DNA of 44,388 nucleotides from a virus. A program made the translations under genes and the position numbers. Where the stretch lies: positions 1-44,388 of IMG/VR virus record IMGVR_UViG_3300023219_000232. One strand, written 5' to 3'. The notes beneath the pieces are model-generated. The model worked only from the letters and a program-made list of their open reading frames with translations. It did not search any database and was not told where the DNA came from. Every line of letters starts with the position of its first letter. Position 1 is the stretch's first letter. Of this stretch, positions 38,429 to 44,388 are shown piece after piece.

Positions 38429-39436
38429 TCAAAGGGTTTTCGGGAATCCATCTTTTATTGCTTTGAAGATTTCCGTTGCTACTTGGGGGACTATTGCGTT
38501 TCCTAATGCATTTATTCTTTTAGCTTTGTCCAGTTCTTTGGGTATCCCATCATTATTTCTACAAAGTTCGGATGCAACCTCAATCCAGTTTCTATTCCAA
38601 TCTGTTTCATAAATACTTCGTCCAAGTGGGCTTTTTTCTCTCTCATGTCCCAATTTATTCCTTCGCTCAGGTTCTTTCCCGTGTTTGCTGTAGGGGTTGG
38701 TATTAGTTTTAGGATTGTGTCTAATCTTACCATGTGGGAGTGTTTTCCGTCCTTTGATTTTGCCCGAATTAGCCCTGTTTTTGTTCGGTAATATCTTTTT
38801 TTGTCCTTGAATCCTCCCCCTTCCGATGATGTTGATGTTGGTAACATCGAATTTATCTGTGTTGTCAGGTTTGGCATTGTCGTTCCGTTGGGATACTTCT
38901 TCATTCGTTCCTTGAACTTTTCCACGTCTTGTAGGTTTTCGGATGCTGTCGGAGTGAGCAATAATCCAAATTCTTTCTCTTTTGTGCCACGCACCGATAC
39001 CGCAAGCTGGAATATTGTAACATTCGAGCGAGTACCCTTCATCTTCCAGCGAAGTGCATATCCCGTCAAATGTTTTGCCATTGTCCATGCTGAGGATGCC
39101 AGCAACGTTTTCGCCAATAACCCAAGACGGTTTAATCTCAGAGATAACTCTAAGCATTTCATCCCAGAGGTAACGGTTATCTTCTTTGCCCTTTCGTTTT
39201 CCTGCTTGGCTGAAGGGCTGGCAGGGGAATCCTCCTGAAATAATGTCAACTGATTTGAGGTTATGTTTCCCGATTTCTCTAATGTCTTTTTCATGCACCT
39301 CTAAGTTAGGGAAATTCTTGCGTAATACCTTGCAACAAAACGAATCATTTTCATTAGCCCATACATTCTCAATCCCTGCCCATTGTGCTGCCAACCCAAA
39401 ACCTCCGATACCAGCAAATAACTGTCCATGTGTCAT
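38429..39436 (-). CDS. dcm: DNA cytosine-C5 methyltransferase
   Basis: 335 aa from the ATG at 39436, 1 base after the upstream stop. FAGIGG (7-12, motif I), SGGFPCQPFS with catalytic Cys72 (motif IV), GENVAGI (Glu109, motif VI), KRERIW (motif VIII). Motifs IX-X are at the end (NALGNAIVPQVATEIFKAI). Residues ~180-290 are low-complexity and basic, in the region that also encodes a second protein in the +1 frame (38512-39294). Confidence 0.9.
   Translation of the reverse strand: MTHGQLFAGIGGFGLAAQWAGIENVWANENDSFCCKVLRKNFPNLEVHEKDIREIGKHNLKSVDIISGGFPCQPFSQAGKRKGKEDNRYLWDEMLRVISEIKPSWVIGENVAGILSMDNGKTFDGICTSLEDEGYSLECYNIPACGIGAWHKRERIWIIAHSDSIRKPTRRGKVQGTNEEVSQRNDNAKPDNTDKFDVTNINIIGRGRIQGQKKILPNKNRANSGKIKGRKTLPHGKIRHNPKTNTNPYSKHGKEPERRNKLGHEREKSPLGRSIYETDWNRNWIEVASELCRNNDGIPKELDKAKRINALGNAIVPQVATEIFKAIKDGFPKTL
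38512..39294 (-). CDS. Protein encoded in +1 frame inside dcm
   Basis: 260 aa, entirely inside dcm. It reads like a real protein: KITVTSGMKCLELSLRLNRL, LLASSAWTMAKHLTGYALRW, K-x-KGTRSNVTIFQLAVSV, LLLTPTASENLQ, LIPTPTANTGKNLSEG and the end RLHPNFVEIMMGYPKNWTKL. The T-S-G-x-K-C, L-x-W-K, L-P-T-P-T-A and G-(F/Y)-P-x-x-W-T-x-L motifs recur in proteins I know to accompany phage dcm genes. Function is unknown. I chose the first ATG; a later start (39162, before TSGMKC) is possible. Confidence 0.65.
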   Translation of the reverse strand: MKKTLEKSGNITSNQLTLFQEDSPASPSAKQENERAKKITVTSGMKCLELSLRLNRLGLLAKTLLASSAWTMAKHLTGYALRWKMKGTRSNVTIFQLAVSVRGTKEKEFGLLLTPTASENLQDVEKFKERMKKYPNGTTMPNLTTQINSMLPTSTSSEGGGFKDKKRYYRTKTGLIRAKSKDGKHSHMVRLDTILKLIPTPTANTGKNLSEGINWDMREKKAHLDEVFMKQIGIETGLRLHPNFVEIMMGYPKNWTKLKE

Positions 39437-39437
39437 A

Positions 39438-39680
39438 TCAATAAGCCCGTTCGCCTTTTTGTAGTTTTTCAATCGCTGCCTCAATGTGGCTGACTTCGCA
39501 GATTATCTTTTCAAGTGCGTTCCATTGCTCCGGTTCCATCTTTTCCTGAAGTGCTGATAATTCTTTACTGTTTTGCTTGGTTTCATCTATATCAATTTCC
39601 GTCCTTTTGATGATAGCGTGATAATCTACCATTAATTGGCTTTGTGCTGTTCTGAGGGTGTTTATTGAGTGAGTGAACAT
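39438..39680 (-). CDS. Coiled-coil hypothetical protein
   Basis: 80 aa. HSINTLRTAQSQLMVDYHAI then LSALQEKMEPEQWNALEKII: largely helical. One base before the dcm start. Not recognised. Confidence 0.5.
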   Translation of the reverse strand: MFTHSINTLRTAQSQLMVDYHAIIKRTEIDIDETKQNSKELSALQEKMEPEQWNALEKIICEVSHIEAAIEKLQKGERAY

Positions 39681-39684
39681 ATTT

Positions 39685-40170
39685 TTATTTTGCTATTTTC
39701 TTTTTCAATCCAAGTATTCGCATAGCACCTAATCGTGCAAGTTGAAGCCGTTCTGAATCATTCCATTTAACAGCGTTTTTATTTCTCTCACATTGCCTTA
39801 TCTGCTTTACTGTTGTGTACCATTCATATATTCCTTCAAGTGCAGGATGTTCATTCCTATGCTTTTCAATGACAAATAATCCTGACCTTGCTGGGATGGT
39901 TTTTAGTGCCGATTTTTCAAGGTATGTTGGTACGGCAAAAAATAGTTGTGCGATATGATTATGAATGTGTCCGTGCTTTTTTTCACCATCTTTTAATAAA
40001 TCACTTTTCGATACCTTTATTTCTATTTCTGTCGCATAATTGGATTTTGATAAACTGAGTAAATCACATTCATGTAGCATCGCAATGCCCCAGCTCACAT
40101 TAGGCACAATAAGATTTGTTCTTATGCCTAAATATCCCATAACTGCTATTTCTATTTCTATTGTTTTCAC
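39685..40170 (-). CDS. MmcB/PD-(D/E)XK-like nuclease-fold protein
   Basis: 161 aa. IVPNVSWGIAMLHECDLLSL then YATEIEIKVSKSDLLKDGEK is the PD-(D/E)XK layout (Asp in ECDLL, E-x-K in EIEIK). HIHNHIAQLFFAVPTYLE follows. Phage proteins of this kind are known and resemble DNA repair nuclease MmcB. It may process replication or recombination intermediates. Confidence 0.65.
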   Translation of the reverse strand: MKTIEIEIAVMGYLGIRTNLIVPNVSWGIAMLHECDLLSLSKSNYATEIEIKVSKSDLLKDGEKKHGHIHNHIAQLFFAVPTYLEKSALKTIPARSGLFVIEKHRNEHPALEGIYEWYTTVKQIRQCERNKNAVKWNDSERLQLARLGAMRILGLKKKIAK

Positions 40171-40195
40171 TTCCTGAATGATTGACCTGTGAATA

Positions 40196-40711
40196 CTATT
40201 GTTTTTGACCCCTTTCGAGTTCTTTTAAATCTTCAGATGATAGCATTGCCGCTTTTTTGATTGTGATTTCGCTTGTCCGGTTGCTATCACCGAATGTCTT
40301 GTCTGCTTTTTCCTGGATTTCTATGGCTTCAAAATGTTTGTTGCGGTCTTTTTCGTGTTCCATAAACCATTCTGAAATAATGCCATAATTGGGTGCCCCG
40401 TATATTTTCCCGTACCTCCCATTCACTCCATTGGAAAAGACAATAGAAAATTCCTGTATTCTCATACCCCAATGTTCGTTGCATATAATTTCTGCATATC
40501 CGGCAATATCTTCTGTTGTCAATTCTGCTTTCAATAGGGTATTTACTTCACCCAATAGTAGCGCTATGTATCCTTCGGCTATTGCAGGGCTTTCACGCCT
40601 AACCTTGCTCATTTGGTCGCTTTTCAGGGCGATTTCCAAGCCGTTGGGCTTTTTAACGGTTGGCAATGTTTTTGTGAACCGCTCTAAGGATGTCTTGTTT
40701 TGATGTTCCAT
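40196..40711 (-). CDS. Hypothetical replication-associated protein (DUF6633-like)
   Basis: 171 aa. The C-terminal half (EFSIVFSNGVNGRYGKIYGA, then PNYGIISEWFMEHEKDRNKH) resembles DUF6633-type proteins found next to Bacteroidota replication genes. Overlaps the replication protein by 59 bases. Function inferred only from context. Confidence 0.5.
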   Translation of the reverse strand: MEHQNKTSLERFTKTLPTVKKPNGLEIALKSDQMSKVRRESPAIAEGYIALLLGEVNTLLKAELTTEDIAGYAEIICNEHWGMRIQEFSIVFSNGVNGRYGKIYGAPNYGIISEWFMEHEKDRNKHFEAIEIQEKADKTFGDSNRTSEITIKKAAMLSSEDLKELERGQKQ

Positions 40712-41336
40712 TTTGTTTGCCTGTTATTATTTCATCGAGCCAACCATCATTATTCAGGAATGTCTCTGGGTTTTTACGGTATTTTTTATTTGGCTCTGCT
40801 TTTCGATAATAAGGGATATATTCCATTATTAGTTTTCGGGTTTTTTCTGGCAACTTGTCCCACTTCTTTTGAACCTTCTCTTTTTTGCCAGCTTTCTTGT
40901 CGTATAAATCCCAAAAATCAGAAAATGGGTAAGGGTCTAATATTTCATATTCAGTTTCTTTTTTATCTTTATTTTTAATTTTAATTTCATTTTCAGGTAG
41001 GTTTGTTTTAGCTTTACCTAATGGTTTTTCTTTTTTAGGGCGTCCCCCCTTGCGTCCGTTTTCAATTCTACTCTGTACAAACGCCTTACGTTTTTCCATC
41101 TCATCTTCAAGCCGTTTATTATACCAAAACCCATCTTTATCAATACCGAACTTTAACCTAAGTGTATCCGAAACAGAACCTACCATAAACCTAATGGTTT
41201 CCTCTTTTAACCTCCCTTGTTGGTGCATCTGAGCTAAAATTGTGATGTATTTTCCTCTATCCTCAAAGTTCATTGTCTGCACTCCAACTATAAAATCCTG
41301 GCTGTAAAACAAAAATGCAGGGTCTTTTCCCATCAT
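40653..41336 (-). CDS. DUF1376-like phage replication protein
   Basis: 227 aa. PAFLFYSQDFIVGVQTMNFE, DRGKYITILAQMHQQGRL and ENGRKGGRPKKEKP are DUF1376 signs. C-terminal part (FWDLYDKKAGKKEKVQKKWD ... KNPETFLNNDGWLDEI) is the usual replication-initiation or helicase-loader end. Opens with ATGA overlap with the upstream small gene. Confidence 0.75.
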   Translation of the reverse strand: MMGKDPAFLFYSQDFIVGVQTMNFEDRGKYITILAQMHQQGRLKEETIRFMVGSVSDTLRLKFGIDKDGFWYNKRLEDEMEKRKAFVQSRIENGRKGGRPKKEKPLGKAKTNLPENEIKIKNKDKKETEYEILDPYPFSDFWDLYDKKAGKKEKVQKKWDKLPEKTRKLIMEYIPYYRKAEPNKKYRKNPETFLNNDGWLDEIITGKQNGTSKQDILRAVHKNIANR

Positions 41337-41530
41337 TCATAAATATTAGGATTGAGAATACGTTTTATCCGGTTAATTTCATCCTGCCTGTATCCCGTTG
41401 GATTGACGTTTTGCAGGACTTCCAAGTGCCTGATTTTTGGCTGGTAAATTTCGGGTAGGTTGATTCTTATCATGCCTGTTATATAAGGTCGCCCAAGCCC
41501 AAGAAGGAAACGTAATTGGCGTGCCAGCAC
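41333..41530 (-). CDS. Small hypothetical protein with strong SD
   Basis: 65 aa. The GTG start at 41530 is preceded by AGGAGG 9 nt upstream, an unusually strong ribosome site for a Bacteroidota phage. A later ATG (41473) would give 46 aa. The end (YRQDEINRIKRILNPNIYE) is helical. It precedes the replication protein by ATGA. Not recognised. Confidence 0.5.
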   Translation of the reverse strand: MLARQLRFLLGLGRPYITGMIRINLPEIYQPKIRHLEVLQNVNPTGYRQDEINRIKRILNPNIYE

Positions 41531-41615
41531 AAAGAGAAACCTCCTCGAACTTGAGCTAAATTTTAATCTGGTTTGGTTGGTACTGGCACTTTACGTTAAT
41601 TTGATGCAATACTAA

Positions 41616-41658
41616 AACAACTATTCGATTATTCCAAGATAAAGGAGGGATAGTTGTT
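41616..41658. repeat. Inverted repeat in 151-base gap
   Basis: AACAACTAT (41616-41624) and ATAGTTGTT (41650-41658), a 9-bp perfect inverted repeat with a 25-nt loop, between DUF7666 and the replication cluster (gap 41531-41681). Could be an operator or an mRNA hairpin; no other feature seen in the gap. Confidence 0.4.
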
Positions 41659-41681
41659 AACGTGGGATTGTTGATGGGGTG

Positions 41682-42395
41682 TTAATTAGCTTCCACAAAT
41701 TTCCCATCTTCAAGTTTATAGAAAGTGTCTGCCTTTAGCTTTTTGCCGTCTATTTTGGCTGATTTTATTGTCTTAATATGCCAATCATAATTTTCATCTT
41801 CCTCCCATTCAGCTAAAATAATCCAAGAACCTTTTGATGCTTTTGCTTTTGAATTAATTCCAAACGCACAAGCAAATGAATTATCTGCGTTGGTTTCTGA
41901 TTTGGCATCATTTCCTATACTAAAAGCAGCGCCACTGTAACCGGAGTTTGAGGCAGCGCCACTGTAACCGGAGTTTGAGGCAGCGCCCCTGTAACCGGAG
42001 TTTGAGGCAGCGCCCCTGTCACCGGAGTTTGAGGCAGCGCCCCTGTCACCGGAGTTTGTTTTCTTTCCAGTCTTTTTAACTTTTGAAAATATCAAATCTA
42101 TTCCGACCTGAATCATTTGATGCAAACTAAACTTTGCCTTTATTTTGATTTTAGAAGACACTATTTTTATTTCATCGGTTTTAGTCTTTCCGCTTACCTC
42201 ACATTCTGCATATCTACTGTCTGCTGGAGGATAAAAAATCCAAGCATCAAAAGGATTTTCACATGAATGAAAACCATGCTCACATAATCCAATGGGCTTG
42301 TTCGTGGAGTATTCTTTGCCTGCCTCATATTGGTGATTCCTGCATTTTAGGTCAGAATCAAAACCTTTGTAAGTTGTAATTTTTTTCTTTTTCAT
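41682..42395 (-). CDS. DUF7666 family repeat protein
   Basis: 237 aa. The N-terminal domain (KITTYKGFDSDLKCRNHQYE, GLCEHGFHSCENPFDAWIFY) is DUF7666-like. The middle has five 9-residue repeats of the NSG(D/Y)(R/S)GAAS type, then a C-terminal domain (FGINSKAKASKGSWIILAEW, KADTFYKLEDGKFVEAN). The repeats may form a beta-solenoid spacer. Function unknown; common in phages and gut bacteria. Confidence 0.7.
   Translation of the reverse strand: MKKKKITTYKGFDSDLKCRNHQYEAGKEYSTNKPIGLCEHGFHSCENPFDAWIFYPPADSRYAECEVSGKTKTDEIKIVSSKIKIKAKFSLHQMIQVGIDLIFSKVKKTGKKTNSGDRGAASNSGDRGAASNSGYRGAASNSGYSGAASNSGYSGAAFSIGNDAKSETNADNSFACAFGINSKAKASKGSWIILAEWEEDENYDWHIKTIKSAKIDGKKLKADTFYKLEDGKFVEAN
41926..42060 (-). 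repeat. Five 27-bp tandem repeats inside DUF7666 gene
   Basis: Five direct units of 27 bp, coding NSG-x-x-GAAS-type nonapeptides. Units differ at one or two positions (D/Y, R/S codons). In frame, so copy-number change would lengthen or shorten the protein without breaking it. Confidence 0.8.
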
Positions 42396-42565
42396 GTCTT
42401 TTTTTGTTTATCCCATTCGATGTAATCTGGGAGGTTAGAAGGTGTGAATAAACACTTTTTACATTCGCCATCGCATTTTGATACTCTCCTTTGACATTCA
42501 TACCCCTGCTCCATAGACGCGGTTGTTGCCGGTTCGGGCACATTTAATCCATTGAATTTTTCCAT
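42392..42565 (-). CDS. Small Cys-rich protein
   Basis: 57 aa from the ATG at 42565, 4 bases after the previous stop; ORFs extended upstream overlap the preceding gene. Four Cys (YECQRRVSKCDGECKKCLF) could bind zinc. ATGA overlap with DUF7666. Function unknown. Confidence 0.55.
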   Translation of the reverse strand: MEKFNGLNVPEPATTASMEQGYECQRRVSKCDGECKKCLFTPSNLPDYIEWDKQKKT

Positions 42566-42569
42566 AACT

Positions 42570-42782
42570 TTATTTTTTTGGTGAATCTTTATCCAATATA
42601 CGGGCATGAAACCTCTCATCATTTGGCTTGTCAATACGAACCTGGGCGTCAAGTTCTTTAACAAGCGTGATGCCGTAATTTGATGCCTGAATGATATTCT
42701 GTTGCTTCACGATGAATTTATCAATGTTATCCCATGATACCTCATCTGATTTGTTGCGAATCTGAAAGGTGAAGGTTTGCAT
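42570..42782 (-). CDS. Small hypothetical protein
   Basis: 70 aa. TFTFQIRNKSDEVSWDNIDK, FIVKQQNIIQASNYGITLVK, with a lysine-rich end. Possibly a small Bacteroidota phage early protein; not recognised. Confidence 0.5.
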   Translation of the reverse strand: MQTFTFQIRNKSDEVSWDNIDKFIVKQQNIIQASNYGITLVKELDAQVRIDKPNDERFHARILDKDSPKK

Positions 42783-42802
42783 CGTTTTACTTTTGGTTAA
42801 AC

Positions 42803-42934
42803 TTATTCGTCTTTCATTTCATTGACAAACTGCTTTAATTCTGCGCGATATTCCGTTTTTTCTTCAACTTCCTGCTCAATGAGTTCGTTATATTTATCCT
42901 CATCGAAATATTCCTTTATTGCATCGGAAGCCAT
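42803..42934 (-). other. Frameshifted C-terminal tail of Toprim gene
   Basis: A 43-codon ORF in the +1 frame (MASDAIKEYFDEDKYNELIE, then a charged coil). Its first residues continue the Toprim protein naturally: the usual end of that family is acidic helical right after E-P-x-x-L-x. Removing one G in CAGGTC makes a single protein with LQSMASDAIKEYF. Either the Toprim gene is frameshifted or this is a short separate gene starting inside it. Confidence 0.45.
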
Positions 42935-43679
42935 TGACCTGTAATTTCTTTGGCTCTACTGCATCAAGTTCGACTTGTCCTAATCCATCCCAATTTGCAG
43001 AACGCGAATCAGCTGCTTTTTTTGGTGCCGGTGGTAACTTCCATTTAATTACTTGGTTCTCCATTAAGGCAATTCTTTTTATCTCAACCTCGGTGCCAAT
43101 TCGATAGAGTGTGTCGCCAATACTCCGGGGGATGTCTTCGCCACTTGGATCATAGTCACCAAAATATAATATTATTGGTTCTTGCCCTCGCGATATTGCT
43201 TCATCAAATCGTTCAGCAGCTTGATTAACGTATGTTAAGCTGGGATATCCTTTACATGGACATAAGGCAACATCTAAAGCACTACATGGCTTACCAAAAA
43301 CACCCTGTAATGCTTTCTTTTCTATAAATACTTCAGGATAATATTTTTGATTTTCCCAACGATTTTTGCTATAACTATTCATCCAGGCGTTGATTTGATT
43401 TTTTCCATAACTTATTTCGTCTTCTAATATAGTTTCGTCTGCATCTGTATTTCCTTCAACACTCCTTTCGTGGTCAACGAATGAATCAAAGGTTAGTAAT
43501 CCATCCCAGCGTGCTTTGCTCATGGCAGCAATTACGCGCTTATAGTGGTTGGTGCTGTTTGTCATACCAGAAGCCACTAAGCGATAATGAAGCGCCCTTA
43601 ATGTAATGTTTCCGGCATAGCTTTCAACAATAGGAATACCGTTTTCGATAATCCAGCTTCTTGTGAATTCGTCCTTCAT
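42900..43679 (-). CDS. Toprim-domain protein (TopoVI-A/Spo11-like fold)
   Basis: 259 aa from the ATG at 43679 (a TTG 12 codons upstream overlaps the previous gene). N-terminal winged-helix-like part (ITLRALHYRLVASGMTNSTN, then YKRVIAAMSKARWDGLL). Toprim acidic residues in EVFIEKKAL (Glu120) and FGDYDPSGEDI (Asp175, Asp177). It keeps the Toprim metal site but the topoisomerase partner subunit is absent. The end after Q-V-E-L-D-A-V-E-P-K-K-L-Q is probably frameshifted. Confidence 0.65.
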   Translation of the reverse strand: MKDEFTRSWIIENGIPIVESYAGNITLRALHYRLVASGMTNSTNHYKRVIAAMSKARWDGLLTFDSFVDHERSVEGNTDADETILEDEISYGKNQINAWMNSYSKNRWENQKYYPEVFIEKKALQGVFGKPCSALDVALCPCKGYPSLTYVNQAAERFDEAISRGQEPIILYFGDYDPSGEDIPRSIGDTLYRIGTEVEIKRIALMENQVIKWKLPPAPKKAADSRSANWDGLGQVELDAVEPKKLQVNGFRCNKGIFR

Positions 43680-43693
43680 GGTTATTTTTTCAT

Positions 43694-44388
43694 TTATAGC
43701 TGACTTTTTGCCCAACCTGGTAGGTCGAGAGTGTTGTAATGGGCAGGCGCCATGTATTCGTAACCCTGATCGAATGACTGTTCATCAAGGCAATGCTTGA
43801 CCTTATCCAATGCCTCGCGGTATTGCTTTTTGCCGAGCTCCATGAAATCAGCAGAACAAAGAAAAACATTCGTGGCATAGGGTTCCGCCTTCTCTATTGC
43901 GACAATATAGTAATCGGGGAATTTGCCTGTTGATCGTACATATCCATGATAGTATGTGCCCGCCTGTAAGGGATAACCAAACCTAACAGCGGTACGCATG
44001 AAATCCTCCTCGCTTGCGTTTATGGTGGTCTTTAAATCCCATACAAATGGCTTGCCGTCAATTTCGCCCTCACCATCATTGTAGCCGATCAGATCAAGCC
44101 CTGTTTTCTTGTCTGTCCATAACATTTTTCGTTGCGTCATTGTGGTGTTGTCTATTATTTTCCTGCTCATCGGATTCTGATAAGCGGAGGCGACCATTAA
44201 CTGAGCCCGTTGCAAATCTCCTTCTGTTATGACGTGCTTGCCTTGGTTGTTTTCAAGAAACTCAGCGTATTCCGCTTTTCCTGCATTGGTTCGTTTGTTT
44301 ATTTCGGGGATTATCACGAAGTCCTTTTCATAATCATCGGGTTTCAATATCAGGCAATCAACCAGGTTGCCGAATACAAACTCCGCCT
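43694..44388 (-). CDS. RecE/Exo VIII-like PD-(D/E)XK nuclease, partial at window edge
   Basis: The frame stays open to the window end, so the true start lies outside. At 44383-44345 it reads AEFVFGNLVDCLIL, the family's start-domain pattern (G-x-x-V-H-x-L-x-L-x-P) with Asp where His is usual. Later are GYNDGEGEIDGKPFVWDLKTT (D...D-x-K) and YPLQAGTYYHGY (QxxxY motif). Such nucleases resect DNA ends for single-strand annealing recombination. No annealing protein gene is recognisable in the window. Confidence 0.7.
   Translation of the reverse strand, partial: AEFVFGNLVDCLILKPDDYEKDFVIIPEINKRTNAGKAEYAEFLENNQGKHVITEGDLQRAQLMVASAYQNPMSRKIIDNTTMTQRKMLWTDKKTGLDLIGYNDGEGEIDGKPFVWDLKTTINASEEDFMRTAVRFGYPLQAGTYYHGYVRSTGKFPDYYIVAIEKAEPYATNVFLCSADFMELGKKQYREALDKVKHCLDEQSFDQGYEYMAPAHYNTLDLPGWAKSQL

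Noticed and set aside
41926-42060. CRISPR-like tandem repeats
   Set aside because: Units are directly contiguous without spacers and encode in-frame peptide repeats.

Overview
This window looks like most of a tailed-phage or prophage genome from a Bacteroidota host. It has a complete contractile-tail (myovirus) structural set, and nearly every gene is packed on the minus strand, so transcription runs from high to low coordinates. The host call rests on several things seen in the sequence: promoters of the form TTTG-N20-TAnnTTTG (the Bacteroidota sigma pattern), a DUF2586-type sheath, a DUF6046-type tail protein, Mu-like head and tail proteins (DUF935 portal, gpF, gpG, gp36, gp37, gp44-46 types) paired with a PBSX-type terminase, and signal peptides typical of the phylum. 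There is no Mu A/B transposase. No integrase lies inside the window.

Reading in transcription order: (1) 44.4-33.7 kb is the early and DNA-metabolism region. It holds a RecE-like nuclease cut by the window edge, a Toprim protein, a DUF7666 repeat protein, a DUF1376-type replication protein, an MmcB-like nuclease-fold protein, a cytosine-C5 methyltransferase with a second long ORF inside it, an adenine/N4 methyltransferase, a DUF4326 protein and many very small proteins. (2) 33.5-29.6 kb holds an HTH protein, the terminase subunits and small unknown genes. (3) 29.6-29.1 kb is a 530-base gene-free stretch with strong RNA-structure signals, including a tRNA-like fold of 119 nt with a pseudoknot. 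(4) 29.1-21.1 kb holds the gp36-like protein, portal, baseplate J/I-like proteins, a fibre, gpF-like and gpG-like head/tail completion proteins and the tail terminator. (5) 20.8-20.4 kb holds the only plus-strand gene. (6) 20.2-9.2 kb starts at a promoter and runs protease/scaffold, decoration, major capsid, sheath, tube, frameshifting tail chaperone, tape measure, hub, spike, gp25 and tail X. (7) 9.2-0.3 kb holds fibre or adhesin genes, four of which begin with Sec signal peptides, then a membrane/lysis cassette.

Three free-standing homing endonucleases (GIY-YIG, NUMOD4-HNH, HNH) sit between late genes. A promoter-led, structured repeat of about 150 bp occurs twice, each time just downstream of the end of a minus-strand gene array.

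The most interesting points are the dual-coding methyltransferase locus, the large structured RNA, the repeated promoter-plus-RNA element, a Pyr4/PaxB terpene-cyclase-like membrane protein in the lysis region, the signal-peptide fibre cassette, and a membrane-anchored plus-strand paralogue of a head gene. Several early genes carry single-base frameshifts, some next to short homopolymers. These may be real decay or sequencing error and should be read with that in mind.
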